Notes: generated by a model not told the origin, from the letters alone. A stretch of 32,559 nucleotides of DNA from Chrysochromulina parva (GCA_002887195.1 PJAB01000242.1:1-32559); one strand, 5' to 3'. Numbered from the stretch's first letter, positions 8,613 to 18,522 are shown. Numbers and translations: made by a program.

Positions 8613-8794
8613 CCGCGCCGTGACGACGTGGGCCTAGCTTGCCGGCCGACACCTTCGGCAGGGATGTAAAGCTCGGGTCACGGGTGCACGGACGCGGCAG
8701 GGCAAGGATGTATAGCTATGCATACGGACGGCTGGGGCCGCTGCGACCCTCGCGCGCAGCAGCAGCAGCCGAACCCCAATCTACAACTGTGTGC

Positions 8795-8877
8795 GTGGAC
8801 GGCATGTGCACGTGGACGGCATGTGCACGTGGACGCTCATGACGACGCGTGGACGCCAGACGCTCATGACGACGCGT
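8795..8877. repeat. Short tandem repeats, 17-bp and 27-bp periods
   Basis: GTGGACGGCATGTGCAC is repeated head to tail at 8795-8811 and 8812-8828. GACGCTCATGACGACGCGT then occurs at 8832-8850 and 8859-8877. All units begin with or include GTGGAC/GACGC, so they look related. Confidence 0.85.
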
Positions 8878-9127
8878 GTACGTGGCTGCCAAGCGGTGGC
8901 GGCTTCGATGCATGCGGGGGCAGGGCAGGCGGCCGATGAGTCATCAGGCGAGATTTACGAGAGATTGAGCCGCCCTTAACGCCGGCACGTGTGCGCGCGG
9001 CTCGCTTGTAGCGAGGCCGCACGGCACACCAGTGCTCGTGCGAACCATGGCAGATCTCATCAAGTTCGGAGGACTTCGCATCAACGGTTGTAGCACACGT
9101 TCGACACGTGTGCTCCCGTGTGAGTGT

Positions 9128-9157
9128 GGCCTAGTACGGCTAGGCCTCGGTGAGGCC
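9128..9157. repeat. Two overlapping hairpins
   Basis: GGCCTAG...CTAGGCC (9128-9146, 5-base loop) shares its right arm with GGCCTC...GAGGCC (9143-9157, 3-base loop). The two cannot form fully at once. Purpose unknown. Confidence 0.6.
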
Positions 9158-9347
9158 GCGCGATTGGTCCGCGCGCGCCGCCATCGAGGCCGTGGCGGAG
9201 ATGTTCGAAGCGCGACCGAGGAGGCCGCGAGCTTCGACAGACACCGTCAGGACTCACAGGTGAGATTTATATCATGATCACGGTGCGGCTATGCAACATA
9301 GTACATAGATACTCGGCGCGAACTCGCGCGGGAGCATGGAGGTGGCG

Positions 9348-9425
9348 TGCTAATAAAACCATAAAGCATAATCTTAAATTATAAATCGTTTATAAATTCA
9401 CGAATATTCCGAAATTTATATCGTT
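9348..9425. other. AT-rich island in GC-rich DNA
   Basis: About 78 bp dominated by A and T, with the near-palindrome AAATTATAAA/TTTATAAATT, in a region otherwise very rich in G and C. It could be a matrix-attachment-like or origin-like element, or a transposon remnant. Confidence 0.5.
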
Positions 9426-9713
9426 CGGGTCGATCGACAGAGGTGAGAGGACCCTCGACCGGCGACCCGACCGGGCCGTACCGTTCGAACGGGGGAAGTC
9501 CGTCGGCAGCTAACCGTACATAATAAGTAATTCTAGCTTCACGGGCGGGTTCAGTGCATGCACGCCATGCTTCTGAGGTGCCTGAAGGCTTCACCTTCAT
9601 GACACCGGCAGCCCTGAGCGGTTCACCGGTTCACAGGTTGAGCGGAAGCGCGAAGCGGGGAAGTCGCGCGTCATGCGTCCCTTCTCCACGCCCGCCGATG
9701 ACATCTGTCTTCT

Positions 9714-9752
9714 CTCAGAGACTCTGACAACATTCCCTCAGAGACTCTGACA
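9714..9752. repeat. 16-bp direct repeat, period 23, across the stop codon of the Sfi1-like gene
   Basis: CTCAGAGACTCTGACA occurs at 9714-9729 and 9737-9752. On the minus strand the two copies are read in different frames. The downstream copy supplies the TGA stop, so the duplication set the present C-terminus (ESLRECCQSL). Confidence 0.9.
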
Positions 9753-12700
9753 GCCGGATCTGACTTCCCTCTGGGTGGGGGGCGCCTCGACTCCCGGGCC
9801 GTCGCGCGTGTGGACGGGTGGTCTCCTGCGCGGCCGCCGCCGCGGCACGCTGCCAGCGCAGCAGCTTGCGATCCTTGGGATCCATGTTGACGTCCTCGAG
9901 CGGCTTATGAAGGTAGTGCGGGCTGCTGAAGGCTGGGGTCTTACTGCTCGGGGGCTTGAACGGGATGGACTCGGAGGCCCAGGACTCGAGGGATGCGCGC
10001 AGCTGCGAATTGTCCCAGCCGCGCGATGCGGCAGTGGGGCGCATCAGCGACTGCGACGGCGGCGCGGCGGCGGGGGCGGATGCCGGAGCCGCGGCCAGTG
10101 CGAGGGACGCGGGACGCTTCATGGTGTAAGAGGGCGGAGGCGCGGCAGCCGCGGCAGCCGCGGCAGCCGCGGCAGTCGAGGCCGCGGCCCGATCCGCGAA
10201 CGTCTGCGCCTTGTCTGCGCATGGCGGTGGCGGTGGCTCGGGGGCGGGGACGAGAGGGGGGTTCGAGAAGGGGACATGTTTCCCCAAGGGGACCTCGACG
10301 ATGCTCAACCAATCGGTCTGCAGCGACTCGGCCTGCTTGGCTGCGCGCTGCGCCTCCGCCACCTTCGCCGCCCTCAGCGCCTGCGCCTGCGCCTCCGCCG
10401 CCCGCAGCGCTTGCGCCTGCGCTTCCGCTGTTTGCGCGGCCCGTAGTGCCTGCGCTTCCGCTTGTTGTGCCGCCCGCTTCGCTGCCGCCACCTCCGCCGC
10501 CCGCTTCGCCTCCGCCATCGCGCGCTGCTGTTCTGCGAGAATGGCCGCCCGCTGCGCCTCTGCTACCTCGATCGCGCGCTTCGCCTCGGCCTCTTGCGCC
10601 GCCCGGGTCGCCTCGGCAATCTGCGCCGCCCATTGCGCCTCCGCGAGCTCCGCCCCTTTGAGACGCGCCGACCATTCCGCCTCCGCCTGCTGTGCCGCCC
10701 GCTGCGCTGCCGCCACTTCCGCCGCCCGCTTCGCCTCCGCCTGTTGTGCCGCCCAGGTGGCGTGCGCCACCTCGGCGGCTCGCCGGTCCTCGGTTTCCCG
10801 CGCATTCCTCGTCGCTTGTGCCACGGCCGCCTCGGCCGCCGCGACCGCCTCGGCGGCCTCTTCCTGTGCATCTTCCGCTTGTGAGAGCGCTGCCAGCCGC
10901 AGCTCGTCAGCGCGTCGATGCGCCTCGTCGGCCTGGCACGCCTCCGTCCGCAGCTCACTCACCTCCTTTCGGAGGCGCTCAGCGGCCGCCTCGTGTGCGC
11001 GTGTCTGCTGCTCTGCGTGCGCCGCGGCCGCTCGCGCCGTCTCGAGCGCCGTCTGCAGCACGAGAGCGTGCTCGCGTGCCTGCTGCGCCTGTGACTGCGC
11101 TGTGTCGAGTGCGCGCGCAAGCCGCTTCTGCTCGGCGGATGCCTGGTAATGCGTGGCCGCCGCCGCAGTCTGCAGCTCGCCCGCGATCACAAGGAAGCGC
11201 GCCTGATGCCTCTCGAGACCCTGCAGCTCAACAGCCAGCACCTCGCGCTCGACACCAGACTGGCGCCTCTGCGACGTGAGCTGTCTCGCCGCCGCCATGC
11301 CGCGCTCGTGCGAAGTGCTCAGCCTCCACCTCCACAAGGCGCGGCGCAGATTGCCCGAGCTCAACGCGAGCAGCCGGAGCTCGAGACGGCGCTCGGCTGC
11401 TTTCGGCCACTCGAAGCATCTCGACCAGTGGCGCCACGCACGCGCGACCTGCCTGTTCCGAAGCCGCGCGACCGTCCCGCGCATCGCGCTCCACGCCGCA
11501 CGCAGCGCTGTGCCCTTGAGCAGCCATGTAGTCCAAGCACGACGAAACTCTTGATGGACGAGCGCGCTCCAAGCACGGCGCACGGTGCGCGCCGTCCTGG
11601 TCGCTCCTGCCCACGCTCGCCACGCCTGTCCTATCGGTTTGGTGTGCGGGTGCATGCGGAAGAGCACAGCGCGCATACGACCTCGCATCCACGCACTTTC
11701 CGCCGTTGCTCCAGACCATCGAGACAGCGCTGCGCGCTCGCGGCGCTGGCGCCAGCACGCAGCGTACCGCCGTAGCGCGCGAGAGGACGCATAAACGGAG
11801 TGCCAGTGCGTCCATGCACGCCCACAGCCCTGCCCCCTCCAGCGCTCAGTGGTGGCGCGCAGCCGAATGCGCGCGCGCGCGAGGGAGGCGCACCACCCAT
11901 GCCATTGAAATAACGCGCCACGCTCGTCGCGCCGACGCATCGAGCGGGCGGCGTGGTGCAGCATACCGCGCACCGAGAGGCGCGTTAGCTCGCCAGCGTA
12001 GGCCGCGTGCCAGCTGCTGAAGGCGCGGCGCGCGGCGCGATGCTGCAGGCACGCCGCCGATCGGCGCAGGCAGAGCAGCACGTGACGATGCGCCCTCGCA
12101 ACGCCGATCCAGCTGCGCCAAGCCATCGCCTCGAGCCGTCGGAAGCATGGCAGAAGCCGCCGGCGGAGCGCCGCGACGGCGCTCTGGACAGTGCGCCAGG
12201 TGCCCCAGGCACGCCGGACACCCTGCCGTCCCCATGCGTGGATGGAGTTCCGCAGACGGCGCGACGCATCGTGTGCAGCATGCCACGTGTTCCACGCGCG
12301 CCGACTGCCCTGCCCCGTCCACGCATGCAGGGAGCCGCGTAGCCGGCGTGACGCGCTCGCTTTGCGAGCGCTCGTGCAGCTGGCCCACTGCATGAGGGCG
12401 CGACAAAGGCCCTTGTGGCGACGCGCCGTAGCAGACCGGTAGAGCAGGGCACGCGTGGCGAGCTCGACTCTGCCTCGCTCTGGTCGCTCGCGCCACCGGA
12501 CGAGGGCGCGGCAGGCTCGCTGGCGTTGGACGCACCGAACTGTTCGGGTCCGCAGCGCAGCGTCCTCGATGTGGGCACCCCACTGCCACAGCGCGGAGCA
12601 GAGCCGACGACGCTGCGCCGAGCGCGCCACCACGGCGCCCGCCCAAGACAGCGCCCGATGCCGCTGCTGCCGCTGCGCCACCGCCGCCTCCCATGCCCTC

Positions 12701-14310
12701 GTGGCCATGCGGAGCTCGCGTACCGCCACGCATGCAGCGACGCGCCGCACCGCGCGCCGGAGCGCCACCCGCGCCGTCGTGAGCCACCGGACGAGCCCGC
12801 GTCGCAACGAGCGCGCTCGCCAGGCCCGACGGCATGCACCCTCGATCTCGCAAATCGACGGATAGTGCACGCGCGAACGATCGAGAGACACGGCGCGCTG
12901 TCCTGAGCGAGCGAGGGTCACGGCGCGCCAGGTTGCCAGGACGGCGCGCCGGTGGCGCAGCGAGCGCGCCGCCGCAACGCCCGCTGCGACGCCTTCGAGA
13001 AGATCTTCGCGCGTCGACTCGCGCGTCGTTCTGATCGCCTCCGAGGTCGCCACCGCCGCCGTCTTGACAGCCTCCGCGAGCGCTTCGTTGGCGGCCTGCT
13101 CGTACTCGGCGCGCGCTTCTTCCAAATGACGCTCGTAATGCGCGCGAGCCTTGGCCGCCTCGCGCTCATGCTGCGCGCAGGCCTCAGCCAGCTGATGCTC
13201 GAGCAGCGCGCGCGCCTTGTCCGCCTGCTGCTCGTACTGCACCTGCGCCTCGGCCGACTCGCGCTCGTGCTGCGCTCGCGCCTCAGCCATCTGATGCTCG
13301 AGCTCGGAACGCATGCGCTCGGCCTCGCACCGCTCGAGGGCAAACGCGGCTTCCTGCGCCGCCATCTGCTCCTTCTGCGCCTCGAGCTGCTCCGTCGCCC
13401 TTCGCTCGCGCTCTCGCGCCGCAATGAGCTGCTCACCCACACGACACACCTCCGCCTCGAGATCGTCCTCAGCCGAGGATGCGCGCACAGCGGCCGCGCT
13501 TGCGGCGGCGGCCATGGCCTCGGAATGCCTCTCAGCGGCGCGCCGCGCATGCTCCGCCTGCGCGAGCGCCTGCATCGCCTCCGCCTGCAGATGGCGAGCG
13601 GCCAGAGCGCCACTGGTCGCCTCGCCGACGGCTGCGTTGGTGCGCTCCTGCCACGCGGCGCGCTCGGCAGCGCGCTGCGTGCGCTCGGCTGCGAGGAGCT
13701 GGGCAATCTCACTCTCGCGCTCGGCATACTCGAGCGCTTTCACCTGCGCCGCATCCATGGCCTTCCGCATCGCGTCGCGCTCCGCCTGCGCCGTCGCAAG
13801 GCTCGCCTCTGCCTGCAGCAGGCTCTCGAGCGCGCGCCGCCGCTCGGCCTCGGCCTCCTCCGCGAGGCGCTGCGCCTGCGAGCACCGCCAGCTGACCACC
13901 TGCATGCGCGCGCCCAGTTCCACCGCCTCGCGCGAATCGCTGTTGCGCGCCGCCTCCTCGACGCTCCGGAGCTGCGCTTCCAGCGCCGACTCGCGCTGCG
14001 CCGCCCGCATTAGGTCCGACTCGTGAGCTTGGCGGCTGGAATCGTACGCCTTCTGGAGCGATGAGAGTTCGACCGCGAGCCGGCGTGTCTCCTCGAACCG
14101 CGCCGCCGCATCACGCAGCGCGTACTCGTGCGTTCGCATGTCCACAAGGGAAGTGGAGCAGGAGACGTCGGCGATGATAGGGTACCCGGCCGGGTCCGAA
14201 AGCTCAGACGATGTGGAGGTGAGCTCTGGCGGCGAGCTCGAGCCGCTGCTTACGCTCGCTTTCTCCAAGTCCGGGAGCCTTGGCGACGAGGGGTCGAAGA
14301 ACAGCGGCAT
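9715..14310 (-). CDS. Sfi1-like W-repeat protein flanked by long coiled coils (probable centrin-binding, basal-body type)
   Basis: Uninterrupted 1,531-aa frame. Residues 1-60 are Ser/Pro-rich. Residues 60-430 are Ala/Glu/Arg-rich coiled coil with repeated AEARAQHERE-like units. Residues 440-1005 carry about 17 units spaced roughly 30-40 residues, each ending in a hydrophobic-x-x-W core: RALVRW, RALMQW, RRAWNTW, RRAWGTW, AMAWRSW, RRAFSSW, RGALFQW, GRAWTHW, RAALSRW, GQAWRAW, RRAWTTW, ARAWRHW, RRALWRW. This is the pattern of Sfi1 repeats, long single helices that bind centrin at centrosomes and basal bodies. Residues 1015-1330 are a second coiled coil built from AEAKRAA/AEAQRAA units, and the rest is Pro/Ala-rich and probably disordered. 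The W repeats are seen directly; centrin binding is inferred from the family. IQ motifs are a less good fit. Divergent from the Skp1-F-box-LRR gene across 252 bp. Confidence 0.75.
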   Translation of the reverse strand: MPLFFDPSSPRLPDLEKASVSSGSSSPPELTSTSSELSDPAGYPIIADVSCSTSLVDMRTHEYALRDAAARFEETRRLAVELSSLQKAYDSSRQAHESDLMRAAQRESALEAQLRSVEEAARNSDSREAVELGARMQVVSWRCSQAQRLAEEAEAERRRALESLLQAEASLATAQAERDAMRKAMDAAQVKALEYAERESEIAQLLAAERTQRAAERAAWQERTNAAVGEATSGALAARHLQAEAMQALAQAEHARRAAERHSEAMAAAASAAAVRASSAEDDLEAEVCRVGEQLIAARERERRATEQLEAQKEQMAAQEAAFALERCEAERMRSELEHQMAEARAQHERESAEAQVQYEQQADKARALLEHQLAEACAQHEREAAKARAHYERHLEEARAEYEQAANEALAEAVKTAAVATSEAIRTTRESTREDLLEGVAAGVAAARSLRHRRAVLATWRAVTLARSGQRAVSLDRSRVHYPSICEIEGACRRAWRARSLRRGLVRWLTTARVALRRAVRRVAACVAVRELRMATRAWEAAVAQRQQRHRALSWAGAVVARSAQRRRLCSALWQWGAHIEDAALRTRTVRCVQRQRACRALVRWRERPERGRVELATRALLYRSATARRHKGLCRALMQWASCTSARKASASRRLRGSLHAWTGQGSRRAWNTWHAAHDASRRLRNSIHAWGRQGVRRAWGTWRTVQSAVAALRRRLLPCFRRLEAMAWRSWIGVARAHRHVLLCLRRSAACLQHRAARRAFSSWHAAYAGELTRLSVRGMLHHAARSMRRRDERGALFQWHGWCASLARARIRLRATTERWRGQGCGRAWTHWHSVYASSRALRRYAACWRQRRERAALSRWSGATAESAWMRGRMRAVLFRMHPHTKPIGQAWRAWAGATRTARTVRRAWSALVHQEFRRAWTTWLLKGTALRAAWSAMRGTVARLRNRQVARAWRHWSRCFEWPKAAERRLELRLLALSSGNLRRALWRWRLSTSHERGMAAARQLTSQRRQSGVEREVLAVELQGLERHQARFLVIAGELQTAAAATHYQASAEQKRLARALDTAQSQAQQAREHALVLQTALETARAAAAHAEQQTRAHEAAAERLRKEVSELRTEACQADEAHRRADELRLAALSQAEDAQEEAAEAVAAAEAAVAQATRNARETEDRRAAEVAHATWAAQQAEAKRAAEVAAAQRAAQQAEAEWSARLKGAELAEAQWAAQIAEATRAAQEAEAKRAIEVAEAQRAAILAEQQRAMAEAKRAAEVAAAKRAAQQAEAQALRAAQTAEAQAQALRAAEAQAQALRAAKVAEAQRAAKQAESLQTDWLSIVEVPLGKHVPFSNPPLVPAPEPPPPPCADKAQTFADRAAASTAAAAAAAAAAAPPPSYTMKRPASLALAAAPASAPAAAPPSQSLMRPTAASRGWDNSQLRASLESWASESIPFKPPSSKTPAFSSPHYLHKPLEDVNMDPKDRKLLRWQRAAAAAAQETTRPHARRPGSRGAPHPEGSQIRLSESLRECCQSL

Positions 14311-14562
14311 TGATCAAAGATGCTCACTCCTCTGCGCCGCCGGGCGGGGATGGATGCGCACGAGCGCTCTGACTGACTTGAAGTTGAACCGGGCTTGCCG
14401 TTGCCGAAAAACCGAGCACCTTTCACAGGTTTGGAAGGTCCGTGAACATTGCTTTGCGGAATAGTTTGCGGGACAAAAACGTGTTCACACTCACTCACTA
14501 AAATCACTCACTCACTCACGCACCTCATGAATCAACCTCCGCTTCCGGTTTGAAATTGCGGG
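14311..14562. promoter_or_regulatory. Divergent promoter region, Sfi1-like / Skp1-F-box-LRR genes
   Basis: 252 bp between two head-to-head starts. A (CACT)n/(TCAC)n microsatellite interrupted by AAAAT lies at about 14486-14519, just upstream of the plus-strand start. It is the only conspicuous sequence feature of the gap. Confidence 0.5.
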
Positions 14563-17500
14563 ATGATGGCCGACGAGCGTCGCGTCCGCGTGCGTGGGCG
14601 TGAGGGCGAGGAGGTCGAGTGGTCACGAAAGGCAGCAAGGCGAGCGGAACGACTCAAGAATTGGCTCGACGATCTCGATCCATCTGAACACAGTATCCTC
14701 CCAATAGAGGAGACGGCTACCACGGTGCTGCGCACACTCGGGGAAATGTGCGACGACGATTGGTCAGCCTCGTCCCTCGAAGAATGCTCGCTCACACAGC
14801 TAGCTGCCCTCATCGAGGGCGCCAGCAATCTTATCGCGGAGCAGGCGCTCGAATACGCACAGTGTGCTTTCGCCAGCCGATTGGAAGGCAAATGCGCCCA
14901 CGGGCTGCTTGAGTTGCTTGGAGCCGTGAACGACTTTGAGAGCGATGAGGAGCGCGCGGCTTCGCTTCGAGAGCCGGCGTTCATGCCGGATAGTCCCACG
15001 ACGCAGTATACCGCCGCGAGGACGCCTGCTTTGCCCGTGAACGACGATGCCGCGGAAGCCGCTTTGGCCAAGGTCGGCGTGGGCACGCTGATAGAGCTCA
15101 AGGGCGTCAACCGAGCGTGGCGTGCGCTCGCACGTCGAGCGCTCTGCTCGCGGCTGTGCAGGCGCGAAGGACGCGCCGACCCTCGGCAGCTGGACGAGAT
15201 CACGGAGCTCAACCTGGAGCCGCTCATCGAAGCTGGCCGGCCGTGGGAGGCGGCGAGGGCGGGGCGGCTGCTAGTCCACCTGGAGCGGCTCACGGGCTAT
15301 GGCTTCGCGGTGGACGTGGCCGCGGTCCGAGAGGTCGATCTGGAGAGGGGGGGGGGGAGGCCGTTACGCCTGCTTCGTGGTCCGGTCAAGCACGCGCTGT
15401 GCAGCAGCTGCGTCACGGGCGAGGGCGAGCCGCCGCTCGCGCTGCTGCTCGGAGCCATCGCCTGCGCCGGCTCTGGAGGGATTCGAGGCATCCCTGTGGA
15501 GCAGATGCGCGCCGATGCGTTCATCGATCTGAACTTCGAAGATCCTCACGGCGATGCCCCGCTACTGCTCGGCCCCGAGGGCGCCATGCTCCTTGCGAGC
15601 TTCCTTCCAGTCATGGGCGGGCTGACGAGTCTCAACCTTAGCTTCAACCAGCTGTGCGGCCTCGATTATCATGGAGGAGGAACTTACACTGCAGAGGGCA
15701 TCACAGCGATTTCCGACGCCATGCGCATCAATGGCGCGTTGACACGCGTCGACGTCCGCCACAACAACATCGCGGGCGACGGCGCTGAGCAGCTCTCAGC
15801 CGCTGTCCTTGGCAACCTCAACATCGAGATGTTCAACGAGATCCCGATCAAGGAGATGCGCGCCAACTCAATCACGGGGCTGGACCTGATGGAGAAGGGC
15901 GTCGGAGTCGAGGGAGGCATGGTTGTTGCGGGACTCATACCCGTCATGGGCGCATTGACGTCCATCAATCTCAGGGGCAACGAGCTGGGGGACGAGGGCT
16001 GGGGCGCTATCTTTGCCGCCATCTGCGGCAACAAGGATAGCAAGATCATGTCTATGGATGTGTCCTACGAGAACATCAGCCCTGCTTGTGTCAAGCTGAT
16101 CGCCGAGGCGCTCCGCACAAGCGTCACAGGCGGGCTGACACGCGTTGACGTCCGCCAAAACAACATCGCGGGCGACGGCGCTGAGCAGCTCGCAGCTGCT
16201 GTCCTCGACAACCTCAAGATCGAGATGTTCAACGAGATCCCGATCAAGGAGATGCGCGCCAACTCAATCATGGAGCTGGACCTGAATGGGAAGGGCGTCG
16301 GAGTCGAGGGAGGCATGGTCGTGGTGGGACTGATACCCGTCATGGGCAGGCTGACGAGCCTGGACCTCTCCAACAATTTACTCTGCGGAGTGACCGGCAC
16401 GTTCGGCGGCGGCACCTACACTGCAGAGGGCATCACTGCAATTGCCGAGGCCCTGCGCGTTAATGGCGCGCTGACGGTGACCAACCTCCTGCACAATCAG
16501 CTTGATGAGGCGTCAGCCAAGATGCTCGCTGAAGTCGCCAAGCAGAAGGGGATCTCGCTCTGTGGCATCCAGCGCGACCGGACCACCGCTGACTTCTCCA
16601 ACAAGTTTCTCATGACGCCCGATGCGATCCTGCTGGCGTCGGACCTGTCACAGGCCGCTGTCACAGGCGGGCTGACCAAAATATCACTCGCCAAAAACGA
16701 GTTTGGGGAGGAGGGCACCAAAGCCATCTGCGAGGCACTAGAACAGAACAAGACGCTCAAGGAGCTTGACATCCGCGGTAATCGGCATCGGCATGGCAAC
16801 ATCGGAGGGTCAGCAGGTGCCAAGCATGTGGCCAAGATGCTTGGCGTCAACGGCGGGCTGACGAGCCTGGACCTCTCCAACAACGCACTCTGCGGAGTGA
16901 CCTTTATGGGTGGCACCTACACTGCAGAAGGCATCACAGCGATTGCCCACGCTTTGCGCGTCAATGGCGCGCTGAAAAGCATCAACCTCTCCGGAAACCA
17001 GTTGTGTGGCATCTGGACTGAAGGCTATGGCGACCAACAAGGCACATACACAGCAGAGGGCATCACTGCAATCGCCGACGCCCTGCGTGTTAATGGCGGG
17101 CTGACGAGCATCGACCTCTCCAACAACCAGCTCTGTGGCGTCTGGACTGACTACCGCGGCCAACATGGCACCTACACTGCAGAGGGCATCACTGCAATCG
17201 CCGACGCCATGCGCGTTAATGGCGGGCTGACAAGCATCGACCTCTCCGGAAACCAGCTGTGTGGCATCTGGACTGACAACGATGGCAACCAGCAAGGCAC
17301 CTACACAGCAGAGGGCATCACTGCAATCGCCGACGCCCTGCGTGTTAATGGCGCATTGACGTCCATCAATCTCAGGGGCAACGAGCTCGGGGACAAGGGC
17401 TGGGGCGCCATCTTTGTCGCCATCTGCGGCAGCAAGGACAGCAAGATCATGTCCTTGGACGCGTCCTGCGAAAACATCAGCCCTGCTGGAGTCCAGCTGA

Positions 17501-18522
17501 TCGCCGAGGCGCTCCGCACGAGCGTCACAGGCGCGTTGACACGTGTTGACGTCCGCCAAAACAACATCGCGGGCGACGGCGCTGTGCAGCTCGCAGCTGC
17601 TGTCCTTGGCAACTTCAAGATCGAGATGTTCAACGAGATCCCGATCAAGGAGATGCGCGCCAACTCAATCATGGAGCTGGACCTGAATGGGAAGGACTTC
17701 GGAGTCGAGGGAGTCATGGTCGTGGCGGGTCTGATACCCGTCATGGGCGCGCTGACGACGGTATGGACTTCAGCCCATGACTCATTAAGTTCCCAGTACT
17801 GAGCTTTGTGTGTGCCCTCGGCCTCGCAGCTCGATCTCTCAAATAACTTTATTGGCGGGCATTATGAAGATGATGGCTACGACAGCGACACTGGTGATTA
17901 TGTGCAAAAATTTGTCGCTGATCCAGAAGGAGTACAAGCCATAGCTTGCGCCTTGCGCGTCAATGGCGCGCTGACGGTGACCAACCTCCTGCACAATCAG
18001 CTTGATGAGGCGTCAGCCAAGATGCTCGCTGAAGTCGCCAAGCAGAAGGGCATCTCGCTCTGCGGCATCCAGCGCGACCAGACCACCGCTGACTTGTCCG
18101 GTCATGCCCTCCAACCGCCCGATGCGATCCTGCTGGCGTCGGACCTGTCACAGGCCGTTGTCACAGGCGTGCTGACGAGCCTCAACCTCAGCAAAAACCA
18201 GCTGTGCGGCCTCAATTTTCTTGGAACAGGAACTTACACTGCAGAGGGCATCACTGCAATAGCCAAAGCTCTGCGTGTTAATGGCGGGCTGACGAGCATC
18301 AACCTCTCCGAAAACCAGCTGTGCGGCATTGGGACTGACTGGACAGGAGGCGAGCATGGCACCTACACCGCAGAGGGCATCACTGCAATCGCCGACGCCC
18401 TGCGCGTCAATGGCGCATTGACCGAGTGCAACCTCAGGCTCAATTACAACCTGGGCGAGGCAGGGGAGGCCTTGATTCGTGACGCAGTGCAAGGAAAGGC
18501 CTCGTTTAAGCTGCATCTGTGA
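14563..18522 (+). CDS. Skp1-like domain + F-box-like segment + leucine-rich repeats in one protein (two exons)
   Basis: Exons 14563-17760 and 17830-18522 join in phase 0 to give 1,296 aa. Residues 7-140 follow Skp1 from end to end: a beta strand with GEEVEWSRKAARR, LKNWLDDLD (31-39), ETATTVLRTLGEMCDDD (50-66), then LTQLAALIEGASNL (78-91), ALEYAQCAFASRLEGK (95-110) and the Skp1 tail-like LLGAVNDFESDEE (118-130). Residues 156-200 look like an F-box: ALPVNDD followed by VGTLIELKGVNRAWRALARR. From about 310 to the end are leucine-rich repeats of the ribonuclease-inhibitor type, with eight copies of TYTAEGITAIA. In SCF ubiquitin ligases Skp1 binds Cul1 and the F-box, and the LRRs read the substrate. 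Here all three parts are on one chain, so a Cul1-associated substrate receptor is inferred. The Skp1 call is by eye and fairly strong, the F-box weaker, the LRRs certain. No membrane segment or signal peptide is seen. Confidence 0.8.
15952..16356 (+). repeat. LRR module A, first copy (405 bp)
   Basis: Nearly identical to 17353-17757 at a fixed offset of 1,401 bp (467 codons). It encodes ALTSINLRGNELGD through IPIKEMRANSIMELDLNGK. A second shared block, 16456-16677 versus 17956-18177, has an offset of 1,500 bp and encodes NLLHNQLDEASAKMLAEV and following residues. The change in offset is the 69-bp intron plus 30 bp of other sequence. Confidence 0.85.
17353..17757 (+). repeat. LRR module A, second copy (405 bp), directly before the intron
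   Basis: Second copy of the module at 15952-16356, differing by scattered substitutions. The intron at 17761 follows at the point where the first copy runs on without interruption into CTGGACCTCTCC. Confidence 0.85.
17761..17829 (+). other. Intron, 69 bp, GTATGG...CTCGCAG
   Basis: The exon ends CTG ACG ACG, the intron opens GTATGG and closes CTCGCAG, and the next exon begins CTC GAT CTC TCA AAT AAC. Splicing gives GALTTLDLSNN, which restores the LRR consensus (compare RLTSLDLSNN in the first module copy). Without splicing the frame stops at 17800-17802. The gene is otherwise continuous over 3.9 kb. Confidence 0.8.

Larger units (their letters stand above)
8601..9714. other. Non-coding stretch between convergent genes: minisatellite, hairpins, AT-rich patch
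   Basis: About 1.1 kb with no supported gene. It holds short tandem repeats (8795-8877), two overlapping hairpins (9128-9157), a strongly AT-rich patch (9348-9425) and a 12-bp palindrome CCGTTCGAACGG (9481-9492). A 73-codon minus-strand frame (9379-9600) has no recognised motif. The mixture could be the remains of a mobile element plus the two 3' UTRs. Confidence 0.5.

Noticed and set aside
9379..9600. 73-codon minus-strand frame as a gene
   Set aside because: It is short, has no motif and partly overlaps the AT-rich patch. It was left as part of the gene-free stretch.
10211..11149. 312-codon Ala/Ser/Cys-rich plus-strand frame
   Set aside because: Antisense shadow of the AEAxRAA coiled-coil coding repeat. 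Its apparent repeats come from the other strand.
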